64,000 bases of DNA from Boswellia sacra (GCA_013180625.2 SNVD02011511.1:45346-109345); one strand, 5' to 3'. Positions 20,961 through 31,760 are shown, counted from the first letter of the stretch. A program made the numbers and translations. Notes: generated by a model from the letters alone, not told the origin.

Positions 20961-21179
20961 AAAACCCAACATTGGATTTTTTAAAGTTTTTGGATGTAAA
21001 TATTTTATTTTAAACACCAAGGATAACCTTGGAAAATTTGATGCAAAAGCCGATATTGGAATTTTTTGTTGGCTACTCCAACCATAGTAAGGCATATAGA
21101 GTTTTTTAATAAAAAGACTCTTACTATTGAAGATTCTATGCATGTTGAATTTGATAAAACTAATGTTATTTCTTCAAAG

Positions 21180-22288
21180 AATATGAAATCTGCTCCATTG
21201 ATTGTTTAACAAAAAGACTCTTACCAAGAGCATGGTATGATAGATTGAGCAAATTTCTCATTGATAATGGTTTCGAAATGAAAAAAGTTGATACTACTCT
21301 TTTTGTTAAACCAAAAAATGATGATTTATTAATTGTTCAAATCTATGTTGATGATATTATATTTGGTGCTACTAATGTCTCTATGTGTGAAGAATTTTCC
21401 AAGTGCATGCAACAAGAATTTGAAATGAGCTTAATGGGAGAATTAAATTTCTTCCTTGGACTTCAAATCAAGCAATCAATAGATGGGATCTTCATTAATC
21501 AAGCTAAATACACAAGAGATCTTCTCAAGAAGTTTGGCATGGATAATTCAAGGACATATAACACACCTATGGGTACATTAACCAAGCTTGACAAAGATGA
21601 GAAAGGAAAAGATGTTGAGGTAACAAAATATCGAGGTATGATTGGCTCTCTTTTGTATTTAACTTCTAGTAGACCTGATATTATGTTTAGTGTGTGTATG
21701 TATGCTAGATTTCAATCTTGTCCAAAGGAATCTCACCTTAAGGCTGTCAAAAGGATATTTAGATATCTTCTTGGAACCATAAATCTAGGTCTTTGGTATC
21801 CTAAGTGTGATAATTTTGATCTAATTAGTTATTTTGATGTGGACTTTGCTGGAAGTCTTCTTGATAGAAAGAGCACTAGTGGCTCTTGCCGTTTTCTAGG
21901 ACATGCATTAGTGTCATGGTTTAGTAGAAAATAAAATTCTGTTGCCTTATCAACCGCGGAAGCCGAGTATATTGCAGTAGGAAGTTGTTGTGCACAATCT
22001 CTTTGGATGAAACAAATTTTAAAAGATTATGGTGCGGTATTTGATCATATTCCCATCAAATGTGACAATACAAGTGCCATCAACATTTCAAAAAATCCCA
22101 TACAACACTCTAGGACTAAGCATATAGAGATTAGACATCATTTTATTAGAGATCATGTGCAAAAAGGTAATATTTCTTTAGAATTTGTTCCCACCGATAA
22201 ACAATTAGCCGATATATTTACTAAACCCCTTAGTCAAGATAGATTTAGCATAATTAGAAGAGAATTAGGCATGTTGGATATGTCTTAA
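21180..22288 (+). pseudogene. Copia reverse transcriptase (N-terminus deleted) and RNase H
   Basis: At about 21183-21230 sequence that follows integrase jumps to late RT ([16 protein letters not shown]). 21245-21934 has YVDDIIFGATN (catalytic Asp pair), GELNFFLGLQIKQS and the TSSRPDIMFSV block. A TAA at 21932-21934 breaks SWFSRK/NSVALS. 22007-22288 continues RNase H with CDNTSAINISKNPIQHSRTK and ends LADIFTKPL to the stop at 22286. No complete enzyme can be made. Confidence 0.9.
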
Positions 22289-22501
22289 TTTTGCTTTAAT
22301 ATGATAGCATATGTTAAGGGGGAGAATATATTTAGGGGGAGTAGTTAATTTGATTACATCTTTTTGATGATAACAAAAGGGGGAGAAATAGTTGGATTGC
22401 TTATATTCATAACAAGTGCCATTCTTTTTGCTTATTGTTGATTTTATTTTCATTCTTGATTTTAGATTATATTTTAAAGCAATCAATGGTTTGTCATCAT
22501 C

Positions 22502-22515
22502 AAAAAGGGGGAGAT
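22502..22515 (+). promoter_or_regulatory. Polypurine tract of copia copy 1
   Basis: AAAAAGGGGGAGAT immediately before the 3' LTR. Related GGGGGAGA runs at 22318-22326 and 22378-22386 may be extra tracts. Confidence 0.9.
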
Positions 22516-24389
22516 TGTTAGCCCTAAGGCTACATGATAATTTTGATGATAACAATACACATTGATTAATTGGTGATTTACTAACATGTTTATTTATGTG
22601 CAAGAGTAATATCATTGAAATAATTGTAAAATCAAGAAGAGGCTTATTAAAATGAAGTGTTGAAGCTAAGGAGAAGACTACATGTTAAAGGCACCAAAGT
22701 TTAAGAACAAGGATTGACTCAAGGAATGTGACACATGAGCAATGTTCAATCAATTGGTCATATATATCTCTACAAATATCCAAATGACATGATTCTTGAG
22801 CCTTTGGAGAGCTTACTCAATTTATAACATTTCATATGTTTTAAAAAAATTCAAATTTCAAGTGTAAGGATGTCCAAATCATCATGCAAATTGAAAGACA
22901 AATGGAAGCAGCCGACATGAGCACCAAATACTCTTTTGGACATATCTTGAGTTAGAAAAATTAAAATAACTTGATTCTTATGGCATTAGAAAGAGGACTT
23001 AATGAGGCACGTTTCATATATTTTGAAGAAATTCAAATTTCAAATGGAAGGCTGACATAATTGACATGCAATTCGGTAGACTGACACAGAGAAGAAAAAT
23101 TAACTCACATGAGCACCGAATGGTGTTTTGGCCATATATTAAGATAGAGATATCCAAATGCTTTGATTATTAATGTTTTGGAAAGCTCATTTAAATATGC
23201 AGATCTTTTATGTTTTGAAGAAATTCAAATTTCAAACGGAATGCTGACAGAATTATCATTCAATTCGGTGGATTGACACAAGGAAGAAAAATCAAGTCAC
23301 ATGAGCACCGAATGGTGTTTTGGCCATATCTTGACCTACAGATATCCAAAGGACTTGATTCTTGATGCGTTGGAAAGCCCATTCAAATTTACAGATCTCT
23401 TATGTTTTGAATATTTTCAAATTTCAAATGAAACATTGACAAAAATGGCAGACAAAATTACGGTTTTTATAGTGGGCAGAAAATTTGGAGATGGTGTCTT
23501 CACTTGATTAAGTTCATCTCATTTGCCTATAAAAGGAGCCCTTCTCCCATGCATTCAGCAAGAAGTGAAGAGAAGCATCTATCAAACAAAAAACAAGAGA
23601 AATATCAAGTCTAGAGAGCTTTTATATTCTTTATCTACTCTTTGAAGAGAGTTATACTTTTGTTGTAAAAATTATCTTTGTTCTTGTATTGTGGTGAGAG
23701 TGAGATCTTCTTGTAAAGGATAAAAGTTATCCTTGAGTGAACTCTTGGTGTGGTATTATCAAGAGTTGAAGGAAGTTGCCTTGGTGAGGTTGTTCATCAA
23801 GAAGAACTCTTGGTGTGGTGTTATCAAGAGTTGAAGGAAGTTGCATTGGTGAGGTTGTTCATCAAGAAGAGCTCTTGGTGTGGTGTTATCAAGAGTTGAA
23901 GGAAGTTGCCTTGGTGAGGTTTGTTCATCAAGAAGAACTCTTGGTGTGGTGTTATCAAGAGTTGAAGGAAGTTGCCTTGGTGAGGTTGTTCATCAAGAAG
24001 AACTCTTGGTGTGGTGTTATCAAGAGTTGGAAGAAAAAGTCTTGGTGAGGTTGTTCATCAAGCAAGTTGTAAAGATTTCTACAACTTAGTGAAAAGCTTA
24101 GCTCGTGGAGCTAGGAGCCCGTGGACGTAGGCAAGGTTTGCCGAACCACGTACATCGAGTTTGCACTCTCTCTATCCCTATACTCTTTGCATTTACTTGC
24201 ACTTGTGATTGTTCATTATTATTATTCTCTTGATTACATATTTGATAATTTCTAATTTCATCTTCTTCACCTTCATTCTCAAAGAAAGAGTAAACTAATT
24301 TTGATCTTTCAAGAAAAGTTTTACAAATCTGTTTTGATAAATAAAAACCCAATTCACCCCCCTCTTGGGTTGCCATACCTGGGTCAACA
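22516..24389 (+). repeat. 3' LTR of copia copy 1 (1874 bp)
   Basis: TGTTAGCCC to GGGTCAACA; the same structure as the 5' LTR with scattered substitutions and one extra 65-bp unit. TATA box at 23529. Confidence 0.93.
23739..24063 (+). repeat. 65-bp tandem array in the 3' LTR, five units
   Basis: Units start at 23739, 23804, 23869, 23935 and 24000. The fourth interval is 66 bp because of one extra T. Open frames across it (23815-24089) are artefacts of the repeat. Confidence 0.92.
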
Positions 24390-25512
24390 CAAAGAACCAA
24401 AAAGGACTTTTGTTCATCAAGGACATGTAAATGAAAGGAAATTTTAATTTCTCAAAGTCAAAAATAGGCACCTCCATATAGAGATTGTTAACCATATTTA
24501 TGTCCTCTTTATGTCCTACTACATTGTTATAATGCTATATTTTTCAACTAGAAGCACAAAATACTTTAACTGCACCTACACAATTGATTTATACAAAACT
24601 GAATACCTTGACTGCTGCACCAAAGGCTGATTCAGCAGTTCTATTGTTTTGAAACATGGATGGAATGCTGATGTGAATGGATATCTTGAATAATATTGTA
24701 GAGCAGCTATTGCGTATAGATAATTTACATGTGTTGCTTGACTATAATCAACGTTGTGGGGAGAATAAAAACTTGGAACTTCTGTTATTATCAGATTATA
24801 TTACTCTTGTAGTCTTTTTTTGGCTTGTTAGAAGTAATAATTTTTCTGTTCAATTTTGTTTGAATATGTTGTCGTTTATATTAATGGCCAAAGACAATGA
24901 ATACACACCTATATTTACTTTAAGAATTAAGAAACATACTGCATTAATTGCGTAAGATATGACTTATGGATTTTGTGAAGGTAATATTTATCAATTGTGT
25001 AACTGATTTTGGAGGTCGCCAACATACTAATGTTTCTTTCTGGTAGTCATTTGTTTCATATTATGAGCATGTAGCATATTCCGTATCTTTATCTTATACG
25101 ACTTTTACACAGAAAACATGGCAGAGGCTAAAAATTGTGGACATCATTCATGATGCAGTTCCTCATCCCTGTGATAGAGTGGGCCATCCAATGCATGTCA
25201 AGGTGAGAGTATTTTATCTTTGAATGATTAGAAAACATGGCATACTAATGTTTTTTTTGGCTTGTTAGAAGTAATAATTTTGAATGATTGGAAAATGTTT
25301 TAAGATTTATGCTTATCAGTGTAGATTGAATATTCAATATGTTCTAACTTACTAAATCAAAATATTTGCAGGATGAAAAAGTTCTAGAGGAATAGACAAG
25401 TAACACTGACAATTTTTTGGGATGACAATTTATCTCATCTGTCCATTTACTTAGCAGTTATAAAAGATAACTGATTCAATATCTTTAACACTGTAACATT
25501 TTCATGTTTCAG
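24390..25512 (+). other. CACTA interior after the copia; one exon-like stretch
   Basis: Starts with the CAAAG duplication. A stretch at about 25114-25203 reads WQRLKIVDIIHDAVPHPCD and on to HPMHVK, ending before GTGAGAG; it may be one more captured exon, family not recognised. An ORF at 24677-24955 has no recognisable domain. Confidence 0.3.
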
Positions 25513-25635
25513 ATTTCTTTTGAAGAATGATGGGCTATTTCTCGGGAGTTCTTCAGCCATGAATTGTGTTGGCGCTGTGAAAGTGGCACAGTCACTTGGC
25601 CCAGGTCACACAATCGTAACCATTCTCTGTGACAG
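25513..25635 (+). pseudogene. Cysteine synthase-like PLP-dependent enzyme fragment, one exon
   Basis: After CAG at 25510-25512: [20 protein letters not shown], then [19 protein letters not shown]. This matches the C-terminal part of plant fold-type II PLP enzymes of the cysteine synthase / cystathionine beta-synthase family; GSSSAMN is the conserved cofactor-proximal segment. Sequence after GACAGTGGG is no longer homologous and a TAA follows within ten codons. GTGGGTTTCTTTCAAG recurs at about 25692, suggesting a local duplication at the break. Confidence 0.75.
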
Positions 25636-26399
25636 TGGGTTTCTTTCAAGATAACTGATGCTGCTATTCTGTTTGTAATATATGTGAGAGCGTGGGTTTC
25701 TTTCAAGTACTAATGATAACCACCTGTGGCGGGCTGTTGCTGCCCTTCTTCTTGGGTTCAGGGTGGTAATTGGTACTAGCAAATTTTGAGTTCTGTTTGG
25801 TTTACTCTTTCAGTTTTCATGCTTGAATTGTTCGCTGCTGTGTCATTTATGTGCTGATGCTGTAGCATTTTAATCTTATTTAGGCCATCTCTCCTATATT
25901 CATTTCAATACATTGAGTTGATGATTTGCTGATCAAAAGTTGGCTTTTAATTGTTTTGAGTTATTTGTTTTTCAATCTTCTACCTTGTTGATGTAGAGCT
26001 CTTGTTTTTGGTTTTGGTGATTGTTATGCCTGTGAAAGGGCGTTGCATTACTGTTCTCTTTTTGTCGTAAAAATATGCATTTGTTATTATACATTCAAGA
26101 TGAGAAGATCTGCCATTGAATCAAACTATGCATTGAATCTTTTTTATAGCTATTGGCTTGGTTTCTGTTGTTTCACCATTACCATTATTCTTTGAATTTA
26201 GCTTGCAACCTGCCTGACTTGGCTAAGTATAGTTGAATATGTTTTGTGTTATGCTAATGCTGCTGGGTCCTCCCTCTCTTATTTGCTGTCTTTCACCTGT
26301 TTTTTGTCTGTCTAAAAGTTGATTCACCTTGCAGAGTGCTATGGAATGTGTTTTTGTCTATTGAGTTTTATGTATTTTTTTAAATAAAAAAATATATAA
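25636..26399 (+). other. CACTA interior, no gene recognised
   Basis: T-rich intron-like sequence. A short stretch near 25709-25765 (DNHLWRAVAALLLGFRVVIG) could be a further captured exon; not recognised. Confidence 0.3.
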
Positions 26400-27030
26400 T
26401 AAGTGTCAGGATGGTCTCATCCTGACACGTATTATATATTTTTCAAAGATTTGTGTCGGCCAAAAACCAACACATAAAGGTTTACGAAAAAAGGGAATAT
26501 GTGTCACTTGGGAAACGAAATATGTATCGGCTAGAAAATGACACATATCAAATTTTAATAAACATACGTGTCGGCTAAAAACTGACACATAAAAAACGGA
26601 ATATGTGTCACTTAGAAACAAAATATGTGTCGGCTACCGAATGACACGTATAAAATTTTACTAAATTTTAGTGTCGGCCAATAACCGATACATACTTAGT
26701 AGAATATGTGTCACTTAGTGAGGATTTATGTGTCATTCAATGTATGACACATATGATTCAGGAGTTATATGTGTCGGTCAAGGAATGACACTGGTATGTG
26801 GTTTCCTGACCGACACAAGATATGTGTCGCTTAATTACTGACACATATTTGATAAAATTTGTTACTAAGTGACACATATTTGTGAATACATGTCTGTTTT
26901 TGAATGACACATATTCTTGTGTCGGTTTGACCAAATGACACGTATAGAATACGTGTCAGGGCCATACGTGTCGCGCAAAAACCGACATGTATTCTGATAT
27001 GTGTCAGTTTTCGGCCGACACAAAAACGCC
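26400..27030 (+). repeat. Right subterminal repeat region of the CACTA
   Basis: About 630 bp densely packed with TATGTGTC(A/G) and TGACACATA, in both orientations, often as short hairpins such as GTGTCGGCTAAAAACTGACA. ATATGTGTCACTTAG recurs several times. Open frames here are repeat artefacts. This organisation is diagnostic of CACTA ends. Confidence 0.88.
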
Positions 27031-27044
27031 ATTTTGTTGTAGTG
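27015..27044 (-). repeat. Right terminal inverted repeat of the CACTA
   Basis: On the minus strand CACTACAACAAAATGGCG then TTTTTGTGTCGG; followed on the plus strand by duplicated target AAG at 27045-27047. Confidence 0.9.
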
Positions 27045-28506
27045 AAGGCCTCTCTCAAGATTGTTCAGCCTCTCTTGAAGAGTCTAAAGGATAATGACTG
27101 GAAGCGACTCAGATCTAGCAGCCTTTATAATTTGAAATTCCTTTGACATGTGAAGCTCGATGTTCCTTTCCTCAAGGACTGCACAACCTTTTGGGATTCT
27201 CACGACCATGTCTTCCACTTCAATGGGCAAGAGCTTTGCCCTCTATATGAGGAATCTCTGCTACACTTGGTTGTCATTTGTCAAGTTTAGAGAGCATCAT
27301 CATGCCTACTGTTGAGACACCGTCGATGTCCGACCTTATCGAGTTCTTTGACTTTCCAGTTTCTAGCATGGGTATCCACATGAAGGGTAGTAGAGTGACA
27401 TTGTCTTTCATAATGCCTCTACTAGAGATGATGAATAGGACCTCGTCTAATTGGCTTCACCTTCTTCAATTCTTTTTTCTTGCATAGTTTCTACTAGTCT
27501 TACAAGACGGTGTCGGTGACCCACATACTATGATTGTCATTCCTCATATTTGACTCGATTGCATGATAGTTCCCTTGATTCTTGCTGAGATAATGATTGG
27601 ACTGGATTACATCAAGATTGATCGAGTTAAAGATTCAGTGGCAGTCTTTTACTTCTTCAGGTATTTTTCTTTCACTATTATTTTTGCCTAAGTCACTATT
27701 TCAGGTTTCAACTTAGTGGGTTTATTTTCTTTTTCTTTTTAATGCTCTAATTTTTGCCTACACTACCATTTTGGGTTTTCAACTTATCGAGCTTGCCCTA
27801 ATTTTTTCCTGAGCCACCATTTTTGGGTTTTCAACTCAGCAGGCTTTTTCTCTATTCTTTTTTTTTCTCTACCCTAACTTCTGAGTAAGCTACCTTTTCA
27901 AGTTTTTAACTTAGCGAGCTTGCCTTAATTTTTGTCTAAGTTATCTTTTCAGGCTTTTGACTTAGCAGGCTTTTTTCTTATTTTTCTTTTCTTTTCTTTA
28001 TTTTATTTCAGATCTGGTTACAAAAGAGGGTATCTATTCTAGCAACGCCTGAGGGGGAATATTTTCCATTATAGCCCTTGACTTCATACGAGGAGGAGAC
28101 TTGAGAGACATGCTTCTTCGACTAACTGGCTTCGCGTCATTCTAGATACTCAGATCCGTTGGCACTGTCCATGGTGGAGGTTGGAACATGTGAAGTCGAG
28201 ACCTATATCGTGTGCGTGCCTGTGGCAAATCTCACCCACAGTTCATTCTATGATCCTGCTAGAGTGCGTTGGCAATATAGACTCAAGCAGAGGATCGTGG
28301 ATTCGCCATCTGCATTCAGACCTGGTATTGCTTGCTATCTGGAGTGTGTGAGGGATTCTTGGCCATATTGGATCATTGAGAGGAATCTATTCTATGATCT
28401 TGACTTCGAAATGGATGATCGATATAAGGGTTGGGTGACCATTTAGGCTTCTATTCTTGATTCTGCTGTTCGAGCTAGACAGTGCCTTGAGCAATATGGC
28501 GAGCCT
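27045..28506 (+). pseudogene. Additional ORF antisense to the Tat gypsy element, interrupted by the CACTA
   Basis: Removing the CACTA and one AAG joins ATG TCT AAG (8074-8082) in frame to GCC TCT CTC AAG at 27048, giving MSKASLKIVQPLLKSL, then DWKRLR, VKLDVPFLKDCTTFWDSHD, and HVFHFNGQELCPLYEE. A TGA in this frame at about 27146 and later frameshifts make it a pseudogene. The tail at 28159-28446 (WQYRLKQRIVDSPSAFRPG, YWIIERNLFYDLDF) is a second block. Known: Tat-lineage elements such as Grande and Retand carry an extra ORF on the opposite strand between pol and the 3' LTR. Strand and position fit; the function of such ORFs is unknown. Confidence 0.6.
27662..28016 (+). repeat. Diverged tandem repeat within the antisense ORF, bounded by splice-like sites
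   Basis: Five or six units of about 60-75 bp share TTTTTGCCTAAGTCACTATTT-like starts and TTTTCAACTTAGCGAGCTT-like ends, separated by TTTTCTTTTC runs. The block starts at CTTCAG/GTATTT and ends TTTATTTCAG/AT, good intron borders, with a pyrimidine-rich 3' end. Confidence 0.6.
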
Positions 28507-28799
28507 ATTGGTCGTCCAACGAAGAGGCAGATGTGAGATTGATAGTTTCACTATTAACTTAGATGTTAAATGCTTTCTTTTTGTAATTATGCAACATAAT
28601 GAAACATTTCAAAGGCATATTTATTTCTAAACAATTTCATTTCATTAATAAAAGTAAAACCATTTGTTTTCAAACAATAGGTCCACAATGAGATAATTCC
28701 TATCATTAATCAACCATTTCTGGTTTTTTGATTAATTTTTTATCCTCTCACACTCTTTTTTCTTTCTTTTTTTTCTTTTTCTCACTTTCATATATAGTA

Positions 28800-29953
28800 T
28801 TTCTTTAGCCTTCCATGTCGATGGCTTAGTGAACTCATTCCCTTACATGTCTGATAAGATGACATCTCCGTCAGATATGACCTTCTTCATAATGAATGGG
28901 CCCTCTCATTTGGGCTTGAACTTCCCTCTCAGATCAAACACTATTGGTCTAGTTTGTTTAGGGACCAATGCCCCTTCTTTGAACTTTCTCATCCTTATTT
29001 TCTTATTGAATGCTTGAGCTACTCGCTTATGATACAATTGCATATGATAGCCTTCATTCTCTTGTCATCATTCAATGCCAACTGCTCACATTTATTTTAA
29101 ATCCACTCCCCTTATGAAATTTCTACATTTATCAAAACCCTCATTGATTTTATCTCTTTCTCAATTGGTAAAACTGCTTTTGAACCATAAACCAATGAGA
29201 ACGGTGTCATGCTTCTTGAGCTACAACCCTATAACACAAACAATAGCTTCTTAGTCTAATCTTTGTATGTTTACACTGTTTTGGCTAATATCTTCTTGAT
29301 GTTCCTGTTGGTCATTTCCATCGCTCCATTTGCTTGTGATTGATATGGAGACGACTTATAGTGTCCAATTCCATGCTTCTCAAAAAAGGCTTGAGTCTTA
29401 GCTTAGAAATGAACCCCATTGTCAATCATGATATGATTTGACACTTTAAATCTGCATATGATGTTTTTCTCAATTAACTTAGCCATCTGCTTTGCCCCCA
29501 GTTTATTATAAGACTCAGCTTTTATCCATCTAGTGAAGTAGTCAATCACCAACACCATATATCGATGTCCATTATAGGTTAACAACCTTATTTTGCCTAT
29601 AATGTCAATACCCCATGCAGCTTAGGGCCACAATGTTGTCATCCTTTATAGTTCCATGGGTGTTTGGTGAATAAAATTTTCATTGATCTAACACTATGAC
29701 ACCTTTTCACAAATTAGACATAATCTGTCTCCATGGGTAGCCAATAAAAGCCCTTTCTTATTATCTTCATTGCTAGCATTAGCCTATTCATATATGGCCC
29801 ACATACACCACTATGGATTTCTTTCATAAGCCTTTTTGCTTCCTTCTCATCGACACACCTCAATTGAACCCTTTTGGCATTCTCTTGTACATCACTCCTT
29901 GATAACAAGTAAATTATTAGGCCAACCTTTGTAGTACAGTCCTGTTTCCTCAC
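28800..29953 (-). pseudogene. Tat integrase, broken
   Basis: 29953-29714 holds the zinc-binding region (EIHSGVCGPYMNRLMLAMKI). 29585-29403 holds the core start with YMVLVIDYFTRWIKAES and IMIDNG, the first two catalytic Asp. The post-core segment ends near 28880 with FKPKWEGPFIMKKV and DGDVILSD. Stops separate the pieces, e.g. after VHF at 29403. Confidence 0.8.
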
Positions 29954-30109
29954 TAGCCTTATCTAATAGAATTCTATCTTCTAAGCATCTTTTCAGATCA
30001 TAAAACCATGACTTCTCATCAACTTTAACTTCCGTTATATAGGATTCTATATAATAAGGACCCCATGCTTGTAATATCACAATTGGTCTCACCAATAATT
30101 CTTAGGTAC

Positions 30110-31760
30110 TCATCTAAACGGACGCCAACGAAGCTAAGGTATCTACCATCTAATTCTTGTTTCTAGGCAAATGGGTGAAGGTGCACTGTTTGAATCTCCT
30201 AATCAACCTTTTAATGTGCTTGAGATACGGTTTCAACCTTTGTTCCCTTAGATCCCAATCTTTATTAGCTTAAGAGATGACTAGCTTCGAATATTCTAAC
30301 ACTTCTATTTCATTAATGCCCATCACAATCATTGTTTTCAGCCTAAAGGCAAAGGCCTCATACTCAGCCATATTATTGATGACTCTAAAGTCTAGCTTCT
30401 TAGCAAAAGGAATGACTTTTTCAGTTGGTGAGACTAGAATAACTCCTATTCAGGCACCATTTCAATGGACAGCTTTGTCAAGGAACATTCTTCATCCCAT
30501 CACCAAGATTACACCTAGATGTTCATATGAAAAATCGAATTCCAATTGTTCATCATCGTTGACCAGATTCATGGCCAAGAATTCTACACCTACTCCTATT
30601 TTTACCGCCTTCTTGGTGACATACTCAATGTCAAATTCCGAGAACTGAACTAGACATCTTGCTACTTCCTTACCAAAGATGGTGTTTTATAGAGATACTT
30701 CATTGGGTCTTTCTTTGAGACAGCTTTAATCTTATAAGATTGAAAATAGTGTCTCAACTTCTTCGAGAACCACAACATGGCTAAACACGTCTTCTCCACG
30801 TAACTATACTTCATCTTGTATGGTAGCAACTTCTTGCTAAGATAGTAAATGGTATACTCCATATCATTCTCGTCTTCTTGTGCTAGCATAGCACTAATGA
30901 CCTCCTCCTCAAGAGCCAAGTAAAGGATCAAATTCTTGCCATTTTTTACATTCTCAAAACTGGCGAATACAACAAATACTTCTTAATCTTCTCAAATGCT
31001 TCTTGATGCTAATCATTCCACGTCACCAGCTGATATTTCTTTAGAAGACTGAAGATCATTGCACAAACTGTTGTCAGCTTAGAGATGAATCAGTTGATAT
31101 ATTAGATCTTCTTAAAAAACCCTTGAACTACTTTCTTTGTCTTGGGTGATGACATATCTATACTTGCCTTGACTTTGTAAGGATCTACCTTTATCCATTT
31201 CTTGCCAACTACAAACCCTAGTAGCTTCCTTGAGGTGACTTTGGATTTAGCTGTAGCTTGTACTTTTTGGCCCTTCCTAAGAATTTGTCTAATGCTTCAA
31301 AATGCCCATCTCAAGTCTCATATTTCACCCTCATGTCATCTAAATAGACTTTTATCTCCTTATGCATCATATCATGAAATAGCTTCATCGCCATTCGTTG
31401 GTAGGTTATCCCTGTATTTTTCAACTTGAAGGGTATCACCTTGTAATAGTAGGTTCCTCACTCTGTAATAGAGACTGTTTTGATCTTGTTTATGTTGGCT
31501 ATCATGATTTAGTTATAATAAAAAAACTATCGACAAAAGAGAACATGACGTTGGTGGTAGCACTATCTACTAAAACATCTATGTGAGACAAAAAAAAATC
31601 ATCATTCGTTGAGGTTTTGTTCAAGTCTTGATAATCAACACACATCTGAACCCTTCCATCCTTCTTTGGCATGGGCACGACGTTGGCTAACCATTCTAGA
31701 TACTTCACGACATCTAGGAACTTAGCTTCAATCTGCTTGGAGATTTCTTCTCTGATTTTT
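30110..31760 (-). pseudogene. Tat reverse transcriptase and RNase H, broken
   Basis: 31708-31502: NVVPMPKKDGRVQMCVDYQD, the RT fingers. The catalytic motif VYLDDM is readable near 31338. 30931-30662: AMLAQEDEN, IYYLSKKL, YVEKTCLAMLWFSKKLRHYF, the RT/RNase H tether. RNase H proper, near 30480-30270, has IGVILVSP and NNMAEYEAFAF. Several stops and frameshifts. Confidence 0.82.

Larger units (their letters stand above)
16662..24389 (+). mobile_element. Ty1/copia LTR retrotransposon (SIRE-like), nested in the CACTA; copy 1
   Basis: Complete ends: 5' LTR 16662-18465, tRNA-Met-type primer site after it, purine tract, 3' LTR 22516-24389, and a perfect 5-bp duplication CAAAG at 16657-16661 and 24390-24394. 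Domain order gag, protease, integrase, RT, RNase H identifies copia. Gag wording and long LTRs suggest the SIRE branch. It is dead: several stop codons and a deletion of roughly 1 kb between integrase and RT. A second copy of the same family lies at 50549-59102 on the other strand. Confidence 0.95.
8083..27044 (+). mobile_element. CACTA (En/Spm-type) transposon, non-autonomous, 18.96 kb with a nested copia, carrying pieces of several host genes
   Basis: Left end reads CACTACAAG; the right end, on the other strand, reads CACTACAAC. The terminal repeats match at 23 of the first 28 bases. The three bases before the left end (8080-8082) and after the right end (27045-27047) are both AAG, the 3-bp duplication CACTA elements make. 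Both ends carry repeats around TGTC/GACA, densest at the right. No transposase (TnpA or TnpD) reading frame was found, so movement would need help from elsewhere. Without the nested copia (16662-24389 plus its 5-bp duplication) the element is about 11.2 kb. The interior holds fragments of at least six unrelated plant genes, all on the plus strand, several with intron boundaries kept. Confidence 0.9.

Noticed and set aside
23739..24063. 65-bp arrays as a CRISPR array
   Set aside because: Direct tandem repeats without unique spacers, in a eukaryotic LTR.
23815..24089. ORFs repeating WCYQELKEV / VLSRVEGSC
   Set aside because: Translations of the 65-bp LTR array; the same appears in copia copy 2 (57588-57788).
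26406..27058. Minus-strand ORFs in the CACTA right end
   Set aside because: They read through the TGTC/GACA subterminal repeats, with no domain or codon structure.
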